A stretch of DNA of 35,600 nucleotides from an uncultured Prevotella sp. (GCA_905236815.1 CAJOPE010000148.1:1-35600); one strand, 5' to 3'. Shown: positions 1 through 7,657, counted from the first letter of the stretch. Translations and numbers: made by a program. Notes: generated from the letters alone by a model not told the origin.

Positions 1-395
1 ATCATAAGATTAACTATGGAGGAACTTTCTAAAATGCTTTTATTTGGTTTCATCTGTACTTGTAGATGCCACATGAAGTGGAAATCCGCCCCCTCTTAAC
101 ATCGACAGATGATATTATTGGGATTAAATCTTCATTTCTGCTCTTTAGCTTGACGAAGGACGGAAGGAGACTTCGTCTGCCTAGAGGCAGATTATAGTCT
201 GCCTTAAGACCGATAATAGTCTGCCTCTAGGCAGACTTTCCAATAACTATGGTTTTGATGCCTCATATATACCTTCTCAGCACTTAATAATGCCCATTTC
301 AGAAATGACATAAGTCAGCTGACTTTATAGCTACCTGACATTTTCATGAGTTAGCACTCATGTAAAACAAAAAGTTCCTCCATAGTTAAGATGAT
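1..395. mobile_element. Terminally inverted element, MITE-like, non-coding
   Basis: A perfect 19-bp inverted repeat, TTAACTATGGAGGAACTTT at 10-28 and its complement at 371-389, bounds about 380 bp without a credible ORF. The outer flanks ATCAT (1-5) and ATGAT (391-395) also match as an inverted pair. A third partial copy of the end (ATGGAGGAACTTT and similar following sequence) lies at 421-448 in the same direction as the left end. The centre holds a 22-bp tandem array. This looks like a non-autonomous transposon or its relic. No transposase is visible, and the left end may run beyond the window. Confidence 0.5.
175..240. repeat. Three tandem 22-bp repeats with palindromic cores
   Basis: GTCTGCC recurs at exactly 22-bp spacing (175, 197, 219). 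Units 1 and 3 contain TCTGCCTAGAGGCAGA (176-191) and its reverse complement (220-235), each able to form a 6-bp stem. Unit 2 (GTCTGCCTTAAGAC) is a degenerate version. The array sits in the middle of the terminally inverted element. The 22-bp period, two helical turns, equals that of the arrays at 8662-8749 and 29727-29792, though the sequence differs. Confidence 0.75.
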
Positions 396-592
396 GTATT
401 TCAATTACTTAGCTTAAAAGATGGAGGAACTTTTTTAAATGTTTTTATTTTTGTATAGGTGATGATGCGCCTAAATTATCCATACGAAGATTAAGTAAGC
501 ACTGAATTAATTCCGCCAACAAGTCTTATATGATATATTCTCCTTTTGCTTGTAGATACTTCAATGAGGGATCTTTTTTTGTCTCTCCCCCC

Positions 593-668
593 ACAAGTGG
601 CGGAGAAATGCTGTACAATAGCCTTTTGGTGTATCCTCGAATGTAGGAAATAATCTTTTTACGAATTA
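593..668 (+). repeat. 76-bp direct repeat, copy 1
   Basis: This stretch, beginning ACAAGTGGCGGAG and ending CTTTTTACGAATTA, matches 879-954 in the same orientation with roughly 80% identity and no indel. Each copy starts inside the right-hand hairpin of the dispersed palindromic repeat, so a repeat end was duplicated together with its flank. Confidence 0.75.
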
Positions 669-767
669 TCCTGGTTAATAAAATAGGGGAATATTTCATA
701 TAGTTCCTTTAAACTTGATTTATTGTCCTAGCCTAAATGATTCTTAGGAAAACTTTATCATACTTTT

Positions 768-895
768 TTCCGCTCGCGCGAGAGATTGAGAGTGAGTATG
801 CTACAAGGTAAAGCAGCAAAGCTAATTATTATAGCAGATAAAGCTTGATCGTAGCATACCCTCTCCTTTATCTTCCCGACAAGTGGGGAAGAAAT
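768..895. repeat. Dispersed palindromic repeat, degenerate copy
   Basis: The copy has a left hairpin remnant (CGCTCGCGCGAGAG), inner arms GAGTATGCTACAAG and CGTAGCATACCCTC, and a right hairpin CTTCCCGACAAGTGGGGAAG. It is the most diverged member of the family described at 7442-7574. Confidence 0.65.
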
Positions 896-954
896 GTTGT
901 ACAATATCCTTTTGATGCACCCTCAAATGAGGAAAATAATCTTTTTATGAATTA
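879..954 (+). repeat. 76-bp direct repeat, copy 2
   Basis: This is the second copy of the repeat at 593-668, with start points 286 bp apart. Differences are scattered substitutions, so the duplication is old. Confidence 0.75.
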
Positions 955-1030
955 ACTTACCCATTACAGCGAAGAATATAGATGCCTGCAGATGTATATA
1001 CCAGCAAAGAGATAGAAAATGGGAAGACAT

Positions 1031-1057
1031 AAAAAAGGGGCGACTCAAGGCCGCCCC
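1031..1057 (-). terminator. Intrinsic terminator reading leftwards
   Basis: Read on the minus strand, GGGGCG pairs with CGCCCC around a loop and is followed by six T. It lies about 145 nt past the aroC stop codon and could end the slyD-aroC transcript, or a short transcript that starts near 1125. Confidence 0.8.
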
Positions 1058-1126
1058 AACCAACACAAAAACTAAACTAGACTTAACTAAACTAAATGAA
1101 GATTTTCACAAACCCTACATTTGTCA
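1031..1126 (-). ncRNA. Candidate small RNA between a -7 box and a terminator
   Basis: A minus-strand TATATTTG box occupies 1138 to 1131, so a transcript would start near 1125 and end at the terminator 1057-1031, giving about 95 nt. No good -33 element at the normal spacing is visible; the nearest TTTG is 24 bp away. No ORF is evident. The same segment could simply be the 3' UTR of aroC. Confidence 0.35.
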
Positions 1127-1200
1127 GTTGCAAATATATAACAATTTTCTCAAATGTCGTGTCAAAAATATCGAAAATCTTATTATTTAATCGATAAATC

Positions 1201-2283
1201 CTATAATTTTATAGTTTTATTTAATAAATAATTGTCGAGTAGCACCATTGCGGCCATTGCTTCTACCACAGGAACGGCTCTTGGTAACACACAAGGATCA
1301 TGTCGACCACGAGCTGTAAGCTTGGTAGCCTTGCCTTCGATATCCACAGTTTCCTGTTCTCTCAGCAGAGTTGCCACTGGTTTGAACGCCACTCTGAAGT
1401 AAATATCCTGTCCATTGCTGATGCCACCTTGGATGCCACCGCTATGATTGGTTTTGGTGGATAAGTTCTCGAGGTTGTCAGAGGGAAGGAAAACATCATT
1501 CTGCTCACTTCCTCTTGCTGTAACTCCATCGAAGCCCTCACCATACTCAAAGCCCTTCACGGCGTTGATGCCGAGCATTGCAGCACCCAGCTGAGCGTGA
1601 AGCTTGTCGAATTCAGGCTCTCCTAGACCGACAGGGCATCCCTTGATCACGCAAGTGATGATGCCGCCGATAGTATCGCCCTCCTTTTTCACTTCAGCGA
1701 TGAGATCTTCCATCTCCTTCGCCTTCTGCTGGTCGGGACAACGTACGATATTGTCTTCTATTGTAGAGAGGTCATACTTATGGTAATCGCGCTCCAGAGC
1801 GATGCTGCCCACCTGCGAGGTATAAGCTGTGATGCTCACGCCCAACTGCTTGAGGGCAAGTTTAGCCAGGGCGCCCCCCACACATCTAGCGATAGTGATG
1901 CGCGCAGAAGAGCGTCCACCTCCGCGGTGATCTCGGATGCCATACTTATTATAATAGGTATAGTCGGCATGAGAAGGGCGGAAAAGATAACGCATGTTAT
2001 CATAGTCATTGGAGTGCTGATTTGTGTTTCTCACCTCAAAGGCGATAGGAGTGCCCGTAGATTTACCCTCGAACACACCACTCAGGAACTCCACCTTGTC
2101 GGCTTCCTTTCTTCCTGTAGTGATATGGCTTTGTCCAGGGCGGCGTCTGTCGAGTTCACTCTGAATGAATTCCTCATCGATTTCGATACCGGCAGGGAAT
2201 CCATCAACGACACCACCTACAGCGATACCATGGCTCTCGCCAAACGATGTGAGTGTAAACACATTGCCAAAAGTATTTCTCAT
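1201..2283 (-). CDS. aroC: Chorismate synthase
   Basis: This enzyme converts 5-enolpyruvylshikimate 3-phosphate to chorismate, the last common step of aromatic biosynthesis, using reduced FMN in the cytosol. The 360-residue length is normal for the family. Signature segments are visible: GESHG at residues 15-19, RRRPGQS near 47, the central block [20 protein letters not shown] near 103-122 followed by GGRSSAR, and the C-terminal [19 protein letters not shown]. The ATG start gives [19 protein letters not shown], the usual N terminus. It lies 60 nt downstream of slyD on the same strand with no promoter motif between, so the two are probably cotranscribed. It feeds the Phe/Tyr operon at 21265-25852. 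Confidence 0.97.
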   Translation of the reverse strand: MRNTFGNVFTLTSFGESHGIAVGGVVDGFPAGIEIDEEFIQSELDRRRPGQSHITTGRKEADKVEFLSGVFEGKSTGTPIAFEVRNTNQHSNDYDNMRYLFRPSHADYTYYNKYGIRDHRGGGRSSARITIARCVGGALAKLALKQLGVSITAYTSQVGSIALERDYHKYDLSTIEDNIVRCPDQQKAKEMEDLIAEVKKEGDTIGGIITCVIKGCPVGLGEPEFDKLHAQLGAAMLGINAVKGFEYGEGFDGVTARGSEQNDVFLPSDNLENLSTKTNHSGGIQGGISNGQDIYFRVAFKPVATLLREQETVDIEGKATKLTARGRHDPCVLPRAVPVVEAMAAMVLLDNYLLNKTIKL

Positions 2284-2343
2284 TTTAGTTTATGGTTTTA
2301 GTCAGTCTATAATAAAATCTCTCTAATAATAGGGGATGGGCAA

Positions 2344-2922
2344 TTACTTGCCGCATCCACATTCGCCGTCGCCGCAGTTGCAGCCATCCTCGCCGCAGTT
2401 GCCACCGCAGTTACCGCCACACTGATGGCTGTTCATCTCGTTGATATAGGCAGCAACCTGCTCGTTGCTTGCTTCAGCACTTTCGAGAATGCTACCGCAG
2501 AAGCGGAGAGTCTTGCCAGCGAGAGGGTGGTTGAGGTCGATCTTTACTGATTCGGCGCCGATCTCGATCACCTTACCATTGAAGCGATCACCCTCAGCAT
2601 TCTGAAGAGGGATGATAGCGCCCACCTGGATGTGCTCATCATCGAACTTGCCGTCGATCTCAAAAATCTTCTTGTCAACATCAGTTACATACTCATCCAT
2701 GAACTCGCCATAAGCCTGCTCTGGAGTAAGGTCGAACTGAAACTTATCACCCTTGTTAAGAGGAGTAACCTCATTCTCGAATGCCTCAAGCGCGATGCCA
2801 AGACCACTGATGAAGTCGAAAGGGCGACCTTCCTGTGTCTGCTCGATCAGATCAGACTTTCCGTCTGTGACGTCATACAAGCTGTAGGATACAGCGATGT
2901 ACTTATTGGTTTTCTTATCCAT
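2344..2922 (-). CDS. slyD: SlyD-like FKBP peptidyl-prolyl isomerase with metal-binding tail
   Basis: This is a cytosolic prolyl isomerase and folding helper. The FKBP half is split by an insert-in-flap chaperone domain at about residues 75-125. Visible motifs are YGE (71-73) and DLNHPLAG (129-136), typical of SlyD. The last 27 residues are rich in Cys, Gly and one His (HQCGGNCGGNCGEDGC and on), like the nickel/zinc-binding tail of SlyD. The length of 192 residues fits. It heads a probable slyD-aroC transcript from the promoter at 2951-2958. In well-studied bacteria SlyD helps nickel insertion into hydrogenase; no hydrogenase gene is in this window, so the metal role is inferred from the tail only. 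Confidence 0.93.
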   Translation of the reverse strand: MDKKTNKYIAVSYSLYDVTDGKSDLIEQTQEGRPFDFISGLGIALEAFENEVTPLNKGDKFQFDLTPEQAYGEFMDEYVTDVDKKIFEIDGKFDDEHIQVGAIIPLQNAEGDRFNGKVIEIGAESVKIDLNHPLAGKTLRFCGSILESAEASNEQVAAYINEMNSHQCGGNCGGNCGEDGCNCGDGECGCGK

Positions 2923-2950
2923 TTTACCTTATTATATAATGTATTGGTTG

Positions 2951-2958
2951 CAAAGATA
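2951..2958 (-). promoter_or_regulatory. -7 promoter box of slyD
   Basis: TATCTTTG on the minus strand matches the Bacteroidetes -7 consensus TAnnTTTG and lies 29 nt upstream of the slyD start codon. No clear -33 TTTG is seen. Confidence 0.6.
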
Positions 2959-2997
2959 CTACTTTTTCTTGAAAATCCACTATAAACCTCCAAAAAC

Positions 2998-3065
2998 CTT
3001 GATATAAGTCAATTCGTGTTGAAAAACATACTGTGTTCGCACACAAACTCTTGATTTATATCAAG
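2998..3065. promoter_or_regulatory. Inverted repeat with nested UUCG-type hairpin between divergent promoters
   Basis: CTTGATATAA (2998-3007) is the exact reverse complement of TTATATCAAG (3056-3065). Between them TGTG-TTCG-CACA (3032-3043) forms a small hairpin with a TTCG loop. The structure lies between the slyD promoter and the promoter of the gene at 3230 and could be an operator for either. Its function is unknown. Confidence 0.45.
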
Positions 3066-3102
3066 AAAGCGGGTATTTCTTACACTTTTCAATAAAAAAG
3101 TC

Positions 3103-3133
3103 TTGATTGGTTTCAAATTTCATCGTATCTTTG
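3103..3133 (+). promoter_or_regulatory. Promoter of the small secreted protein gene
   Basis: TTG at 3103-3105 and TATCTTTG at 3126-3133 are separated by 20 bp, the Bacteroidetes spacing. Transcription should begin near 3138, leaving a 5' UTR of about 90 nt. Confidence 0.7.
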
Positions 3134-3167
3134 CAATGTCAAAAGACAAAAGGATAAATAAAACACA

Positions 3168-3199
3168 GAGCCAAATTATTTATTCGATAAGTTTGGCTC
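3168..3199 (+). promoter_or_regulatory. 5' UTR hairpin
   Basis: GAGCCAAA (3168-3175) pairs perfectly with TTTGGCTC (3192-3199). The hairpin is flanked by AGGATAAA on both sides (3151 and 3201), so an AGGATAAA-hairpin-AGGATAAA arrangement sits just before the coding region. It may stabilise the mRNA or be a protein-binding site. Confidence 0.5.
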
Positions 3200-3229
3200 A
3201 AGGATAAACAATTTAAAGGTAAAAAGATT

Positions 3230-3592
3230 ATGAAGAAGATTATTTTGATGGCTGTAGCAATGCTCAGCATGACAACAGCAACATTCGCAGCAGAGAACGA
3301 GAACGAGGCAGTAGCTGCTACTTACAGCATGAACATCAATCTTGGTGCACTTGCAGGTGCTCTCGATATGAACATCGACCAGGTTGAAGCTGCAGAGGAT
3401 ATCAACAAGAGTTTCTCAGCTGACTTGATGAACGCAGGTTCTGTATCAAATGCAGAGGAGCGTCAGGATCTTGTTAAGAAGGCTATCGACAAGAACCTCA
3501 AGTATATGCACTACATCCTTAGCAACGATCAGTATCGCAAGTATGTAATGCTTCTCAACACCACTCTTAACAACCGTGGTTTGAACAAGTAA
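3230..3592 (+). CDS. Small secreted protein of unknown function
   Basis: This 120-residue protein starts with a signal peptide (MKKIILMAVAMLSMTTATFA, likely cut after AFA), leaving about 100 residues for the periplasm or outside. The mature part is helical and charged, with no cysteine; it ends DQYRKYVMLLNTTLNNRGLNK. Segments such as ILSNDQYRKYVMLLNTTL resemble short Bacteroidales periplasmic proteins without a named domain. It is monocistronic: own promoter (3103-3133), structured leader, and a strong terminator at 3636-3672. Codon use looks favoured (many GCA, CTC, AAC, AAG), consistent with high expression. I do not recognise a function. Confidence 0.85.
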   Translation: MKKIILMAVAMLSMTTATFAAENENEAVAATYSMNINLGALAGALDMNIDQVEAAEDINKSFSADLMNAGSVSNAEERQDLVKKAIDKNLKYMHYILSNDQYRKYVMLLNTTLNNRGLNK

Positions 3593-3635
3593 TATTTGAC
3601 ATTCGCAAAATATACTCAAGCAAGATAAGGGAAAG

Positions 3636-3672
3636 AGCCGTAGGTCTAGTGATAGATTTACGGCTTTTTTTT
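3636..3672 (+). terminator. Intrinsic terminator
   Basis: AGCCGTA (3636-3642) pairs with TACGGCT, followed by eight T. It ends the transcript of the small secreted protein and separates it from the protease gene. Confidence 0.88.
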
Positions 3673-3704
3673 GTTGTTTTATTTTTCATATCACCTTTTT
3701 TTCC

Positions 3705-3712
3705 TATATTTG
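3705..3712 (+). promoter_or_regulatory. -7 box abutting the protease start codon
   Basis: TATATTTG ends only 4 nt before the ATG at 3717. Transcription from it would start at or next to the start codon, implying a leaderless or nearly leaderless mRNA. No TTTG is seen at the expected -33 spacing, so the call is tentative. Confidence 0.45.
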
Positions 3713-3716
3713 TGAT

Positions 3717-5705
3717 ATGAAAAAGTTGATTCTCAGTTTATTGCTATATATGGCGGCTGCTTTTCCGGCAGTAAGCCAGAATTTCAGCAAGCTCTCTCCA
3801 AGTTTGCGCCGCTATTGTCTGGAAGGTTCTCCATCGCTAAGCAGGGCGAAACCGAACAATCCTTCTTTCTCGACAAGAGCCACTGGCTTTATCAAGTTGG
3901 AAGGCGATGCCTCGAAGATCTTCAGAGAGAATGGGGTTCGCGAGTTGGCCCGCTTTGGCGATATCTATATTGCAAGTTTTCCATTAGGCCGAGTTCCTGC
4001 CCTTTCCCTTCATCCTCAGGTGCGAAGGATTGAGTCTGAGGGAAGAAATCACATCACGATGGATTCCACGGCAATGCAGGTAAATGCCCTTCCTGTTTAT
4101 CAGGGGGTGAATTTCCCTCACGGCTATACCGGCAAGGGTGTGGTTGTGGGCGTTATGGATATCGGCTTCGACCTTACCCATCCCAATTTCTATGATTCCA
4201 CGGCGAGCCACTATCGCATCAAGGCCCTTTGGGATCAGCTCTCGCTCGACACTATCGGTTCTCGGCTTTATGTGGGCCGAGATTATCGGGGCGAAGAGGC
4301 TCTGCTTACCTTGAAGCATAGCAGAGACGGTGCCAGTCAGACGCATGGCACCCACACTACTGGTATTGCTGCAGGAAGTGGCTTCACCTCCCCTTATCGC
4401 GGTATGGCCTTCGAGAGCGACATCTGCTTGGTGGCAAATGCTACCGGCAACAATGCTGCGCTTATCGATTCGGCCGATCTTGAGAAGTTCAATTATGCCA
4501 CCGATGCCTTGGGTTTCAAATATATCTTCGATTATGCCAAATCGGTGGGCAAACCTTGCGTTATCAATTTCAGCGAAGGCAGCAATATGGATTTCGAGGG
4601 TTACGACCAGCTATATTATGCCATTCTCGACTCCCTAACCGGTCCAGGTCGAATCATTGTTTCCTCGGCTGGAAATGATGGAAACCAACACAACTACTAC
4701 CATAAAGTGCCAGGTAGTGCCGATTCAAAGATAATTCTATATCCAGATAACAAAAAGTCCTATCTTACATTGAAATCGGCCGATGCCTTCCGCATCGATA
4801 CTTTAATCAGCACAAGAAAATTGCTGACTTTGCCAGATTCTCTTTATCGGGGAACCATCAACGATTACAAGGTGGCGATAAAAGCCTATCCATCGAGTCT
4901 GAATCCAAAGGAAATCTGCTACGATCTGGCTTTCACCGATATAAATAGTTCCGTAGCCCTTGATTTGCAAAATGAGAATGGGGTAGAAGCCGATATTGAG
5001 GGATTCATAGTGAAAGGCTCAATGTCGTCAGTCATGCCAGGGGAGATGGATAATTCGCATAGTGTGAACTCTCCATCGAGTGCTCCAAGTGTGATTTGTG
5101 TGGGAGCTACCGGCTATCGTGAGGGCTATCTCAACTACAAGGGCGATTGGATGTATTATCCGAACGGAACTGATGGTGAGCGATGCGGCTACTCGTCGGT
5201 GGGCCCTACTTTCGATGGTCGCATCAAGCCGGATGTGATGGCGCCAGGACAGAATATTATTTCCAGCTATAGCAGCTTTTATATTGAGAACAATGCGGGA
5301 GCCCACGATGTGCTTAGCGATGTGGAGCATTTCGATTTCAAGGGTCGCACCTATGCGTGGAATGCCAATGGCGGTACTTCGATGGCGTCGCCGGTGGTGG
5401 CTGGAGCCATCGCCTTGTGGTTGCAGGCGAATCCGAATCTCACCCCTTCTGATATTCTCGATATTTTCAGCAAGACCTGCACCCATTATGATCAATCGTT
5501 GAGCTATCCGAATAATCAATATGGCTATGGCCAGATTGATGTGGCGGCTGGTTTGAAGATGGTGGCAGATGGGGTAGAGACCATTCGGGAGATGCCGGCT
5601 GAATCTTCTGAAGTTCGGAAGGTGATGGGACGAGATGGACATATCTATATCCTGAAAGGAAACCAGAAATATAGTTTGTTGGGAACGATGAGCTATTCCA
5701 ACTAG
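3717..5705 (+). CDS. Secreted subtilisin-like (S8) serine peptidase
   Basis: This 662-residue endopeptidase has a signal peptide (MKKLILSLLLYMAAAFPAVS) and a propeptide-like segment at about 22-115. The catalytic triad can be read: Asp148 (GVMDIGFD), His210 (THGTHTTG) and Ser555 (GGTSMASP). SSAGNDG holds the oxyanion Asn. An insertion of roughly 150 residues between the Asn and Ser motifs (about 330-480) is a beta-rich region common in Bacteroidetes S8 enzymes. The C terminus carries a short DGHIYILKGNQKYSLLG tail of the kind seen on secreted Prevotella proteins. The only serpin in the window follows 324 bp downstream on the same strand, with separate promoters between. Substrate is unknown; nutrition or processing of surface proteins are both possible. 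Confidence 0.93.
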   Translation: MKKLILSLLLYMAAAFPAVSQNFSKLSPSLRRYCLEGSPSLSRAKPNNPSFSTRATGFIKLEGDASKIFRENGVRELARFGDIYIASFPLGRVPALSLHPQVRRIESEGRNHITMDSTAMQVNALPVYQGVNFPHGYTGKGVVVGVMDIGFDLTHPNFYDSTASHYRIKALWDQLSLDTIGSRLYVGRDYRGEEALLTLKHSRDGASQTHGTHTTGIAAGSGFTSPYRGMAFESDICLVANATGNNAALIDSADLEKFNYATDALGFKYIFDYAKSVGKPCVINFSEGSNMDFEGYDQLYYAILDSLTGPGRIIVSSAGNDGNQHNYYHKVPGSADSKIILYPDNKKSYLTLKSADAFRIDTLISTRKLLTLPDSLYRGTINDYKVAIKAYPSSLNPKEICYDLAFTDINSSVALDLQNENGVEADIEGFIVKGSMSSVMPGEMDNSHSVNSPSSAPSVICVGATGYREGYLNYKGDWMYYPNGTDGERCGYSSVGPTFDGRIKPDVMAPGQNIISSYSSFYIENNAGAHDVLSDVEHFDFKGRTYAWNANGGTSMASPVVAGAIALWLQANPNLTPSDILDIFSKTCTHYDQSLSYPNNQYGYGQIDVAAGLKMVADGVETIREMPAESSEVRKVMGRDGHIYILKGNQKYSLLGTMSYSN

Positions 5706-5746
5706 GTTAGGAATGATCGTCCATTATTAATCACTAATAATAGGTA

Positions 5747-5777
5747 TTGCGAGATTCTGAAATTTGTTCTACCTTTG
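5747..5777 (+). promoter_or_regulatory. Promoter upstream of a short transcript before the serpin
   Basis: TTG at 5747-5749 and TACCTTTG at 5770-5777 have the ideal 20-bp spacing. It lies about 250 bp before the serpin, which has its own -7 box at 5987. Confidence 0.65.
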
Positions 5778-5782
5778 CAATC

Positions 5783-5890
5783 GTAACTAGAAAAGGTATG
5801 AATAAACTTTTTAGATCTTGTTCGCTAAAATAATTCATAATGTTTTTGTATAATATGCATAAGCCTTGCTGAGAAGCAGGGCTTATGTGT
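5783..5890 (+). ncRNA. Candidate small RNA or leader transcript
   Basis: A transcript from the promoter at 5747-5777 would run into a hairpin at 5859-5886: a 12-bp stem ATAAGCCTTGCT/AGCAGGGCTTAT with one G-T pair and loop GAGA. The following bases are T-rich but not a run. Two tiny ORFs are present: 11 codons from 5798 (MNKLFRSCSLK), with AAAAGG just upstream, and 10 codons from 5840. It could be a small RNA, a small peptide gene or a long serpin leader. Confidence 0.35.
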
Positions 5891-5986
5891 TTGTGTATCA
5901 GATATGATAAATACAGTTTTAAAGATTGCTTTATAAATTTATCCGATATTTTTCTGTGTAAATGCATGGGTGTAAGAAAAAGTTAT

Positions 5987-5994
5987 TATCTTTG
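5987..5994 (+). promoter_or_regulatory. -7 promoter box of the serpin gene
   Basis: TATCTTTG lies 35 nt before the serpin ATG at 6030. The -33 position has no clear TTTG. Confidence 0.55.
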
Positions 5995-6029
5995 TGGCTA
6001 TATATGAATCCTTCTAAATTGACAATACG

Positions 6030-7340
6030 ATGAAGAAACAAGCAGCAATCTATGGAGTAGTACTAGCAGCAGGCTTATTCTGCAGTAGTTGTGATACCCC
6101 TCGTATGGCCGATAGTCACGTTCAGACCTTAATGGAGGCAGTGCGGGATAGTGCTTATGATGCCAATCTTGCAGAAACTCCTCTGCAGATGCAGAAGCAG
6201 AACCATTTTGGCTGGCAACTTTTCCAGAAGATAGCTGCCAAACATCCGAAGGAGAGCCAGTTTTTCTCGCCGTTGGGAGCCATTTATTCGCTCAATATTC
6301 TAAATGAGGGGGCATCGGGAAAGACACGCGAGGAGATCAATAAGGCGATGGATATCACCGAACAGGATCGTGCGGATATCAATAAGCTGAGCCGGAATGA
6401 GATGATTATGCTGGCTCAGAATGTTTCTAAAGTTGAAAATTACACAAGAGAGCAATCTTGTCTTCGGGTTGTCAATGCGATGATTTTGAAGGATACAGCC
6501 TCCTTGAACGAGGATTGCTGTCAGCAGTTAGAGTTGAATTATTTCTTAGGAATTATGTCGGCCAAAACTGATTTGCAGAAGCAAGTGGATGAATGGTGTA
6601 TGCTTCAAACAGACAGTATGATTCAGCATTTGTCGGTTCCTTCATCTTCGTCAGATTTAAAGGCGATCTTATTATCAGCCAATCGCTTTCATGGAATTTG
6701 GGAAGAGAAATTCGATGCGAGCAATACCAAGCGGGAACCTTTTAAAAAAGGGAATAGCAAAGAGGTTGATATGATGAATCTTGAAACTATGGGTGGTTTC
6801 TTTGGAATAGCCGAGAAACCTGATTTCCGTATGCTGAATATGATGTATAAGGGTGGGGGCTATATCTATATATTGGTTCCAAAGAAGCAGGATGGACTGG
6901 ATGAATTGATCCATAAGATGCGTTATGGAGAATTTAGTTCGGCTGCAGAAAAGTTCAAATATTATGATAAGACTTATTTGAAGGTTCCTAAGTTTAAAGT
7001 GGATAGGGAATACGATTTAGGTGAACCTTTTAAGGAGCTGGGAATAGCGAGTCCTTTCTCGGATACAGAGGCTGATTTTAGTCGATTATCAAAAGAGAAA
7101 CTTAGCATAGGTCAAATTCTTCAGAAGTCTTCTGTGGAATTTGCAGAAGAAGGAACAGAGGCATCTTCGGTAACTACGACCGCTATGCTTGCTAGGGACA
7201 TGGATGAGCCGCAACCAAAGCCAACGGTAGGCTATTTCTATGCCGATTCCCCTTTCCTCTATCTCATTTATAGTTCCACAGGCAAACTTTGCTATATCGG
7301 CACCTATTATGGAGACAAAAAGGCTGATGCTCAAAGATAA
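6030..7340 (+). CDS. Serpin-family protease inhibitor, lipoprotein
   Basis: This suicide inhibitor of serine or cysteine proteases has 436 residues. An N-terminal lipoprotein signal ends in FCSSC, so the protein should be lipid-anchored in the envelope. Serpin landmarks are SQFFSPLGAIYSLNILNEGA near 72-91, the hinge EEGTEASSVTTTAM at 373-386, and FYADSPFLYLIY near the C terminus. Counting P15 as Gly375 and P14 as Thr376 in the canonical way puts P1 at Arg389 and P1' at Asp390, which predicts inhibition of a trypsin-like or broad-specificity protease; this assumes a normal loop length. Bacterial serpins such as miropin of Tannerella are known from the same phylum. It follows a subtilisin-like protease gene. 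Confidence 0.94.
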   Translation: MKKQAAIYGVVLAAGLFCSSCDTPRMADSHVQTLMEAVRDSAYDANLAETPLQMQKQNHFGWQLFQKIAAKHPKESQFFSPLGAIYSLNILNEGASGKTREEINKAMDITEQDRADINKLSRNEMIMLAQNVSKVENYTREQSCLRVVNAMILKDTASLNEDCCQQLELNYFLGIMSAKTDLQKQVDEWCMLQTDSMIQHLSVPSSSSDLKAILLSANRFHGIWEEKFDASNTKREPFKKGNSKEVDMMNLETMGGFFGIAEKPDFRMLNMMYKGGGYIYILVPKKQDGLDELIHKMRYGEFSSAAEKFKYYDKTYLKVPKFKVDREYDLGEPFKELGIASPFSDTEADFSRLSKEKLSIGQILQKSSVEFAEEGTEASSVTTTAMLARDMDEPQPKPTVGYFYADSPFLYLIYSSTGKLCYIGTYYGDKKADAQR

Positions 7341-7364
7341 GCAATTTAACCCTAGTATGGTAGG

Positions 7365-7441
7365 GTGCTCAAATGTTGGCAGGAGATGGTAACTCCAGCC
7401 TTGCAAGGGCTGTAATTACTTTTCCTACAACTTTTGAGCAC
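7365..7441. terminator. Long imperfect hairpin, possible bidirectional terminator
   Basis: GTGCTCAAATGTTGGCAGG (7365-7383) pairs with CCTACAACTTTTGAGCAC (7424-7441) with few mismatches. A smaller stem (AGCC/GGCT) lies between. It sits between the converging serpin and 7658-8572 genes, directly next to a palindromic repeat. No T-run follows, so the terminator role is inferred from position. Confidence 0.45.
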
Positions 7442-7574
7442 TTCTCCCTCGCTTGCGGGGGAGACCAAAGAGAGGGAATTCCATGAGATTAAGCAGCAAA
7501 GCTATTTAAAAATTAGCCAATAAACTTGCTCGTGGCATACCCTCTCTCAATCTCCCCCACGAGTGGGGGAGAAT
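7442..7574. repeat. Dispersed palindromic repeat, near-complete copy
   Basis: This is a good reference copy of the family: left hairpin CTCCCTCGCTTGCGGGGGAG, inner left arm GAGAGGGAATTCCATGAG, an AT-rich centre, inner right arm CTCGTGGCATACCCTCTC, and right hairpin CTCCCCCACGAGTGGGGGAG. The inner arms pair over a long range, so the whole forms a stem with a hairpin at each foot. The length is about 133 bp. Confidence 0.85.
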
Positions 7575-7657
7575 CTATGGGGTAAATTTTTCGGCTTGCA
7601 ATAGTATTGTCTTTTTTTTATCGAGCTTAGAGAGCTTCACTATTCAATCTTCAATTC

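Noticed and set aside
1780..2301. 173-codon plus-strand ORF opposite aroC
   Set aside because: It is antisense to a highly conserved gene, has no promoter and its product has no coherent composition.
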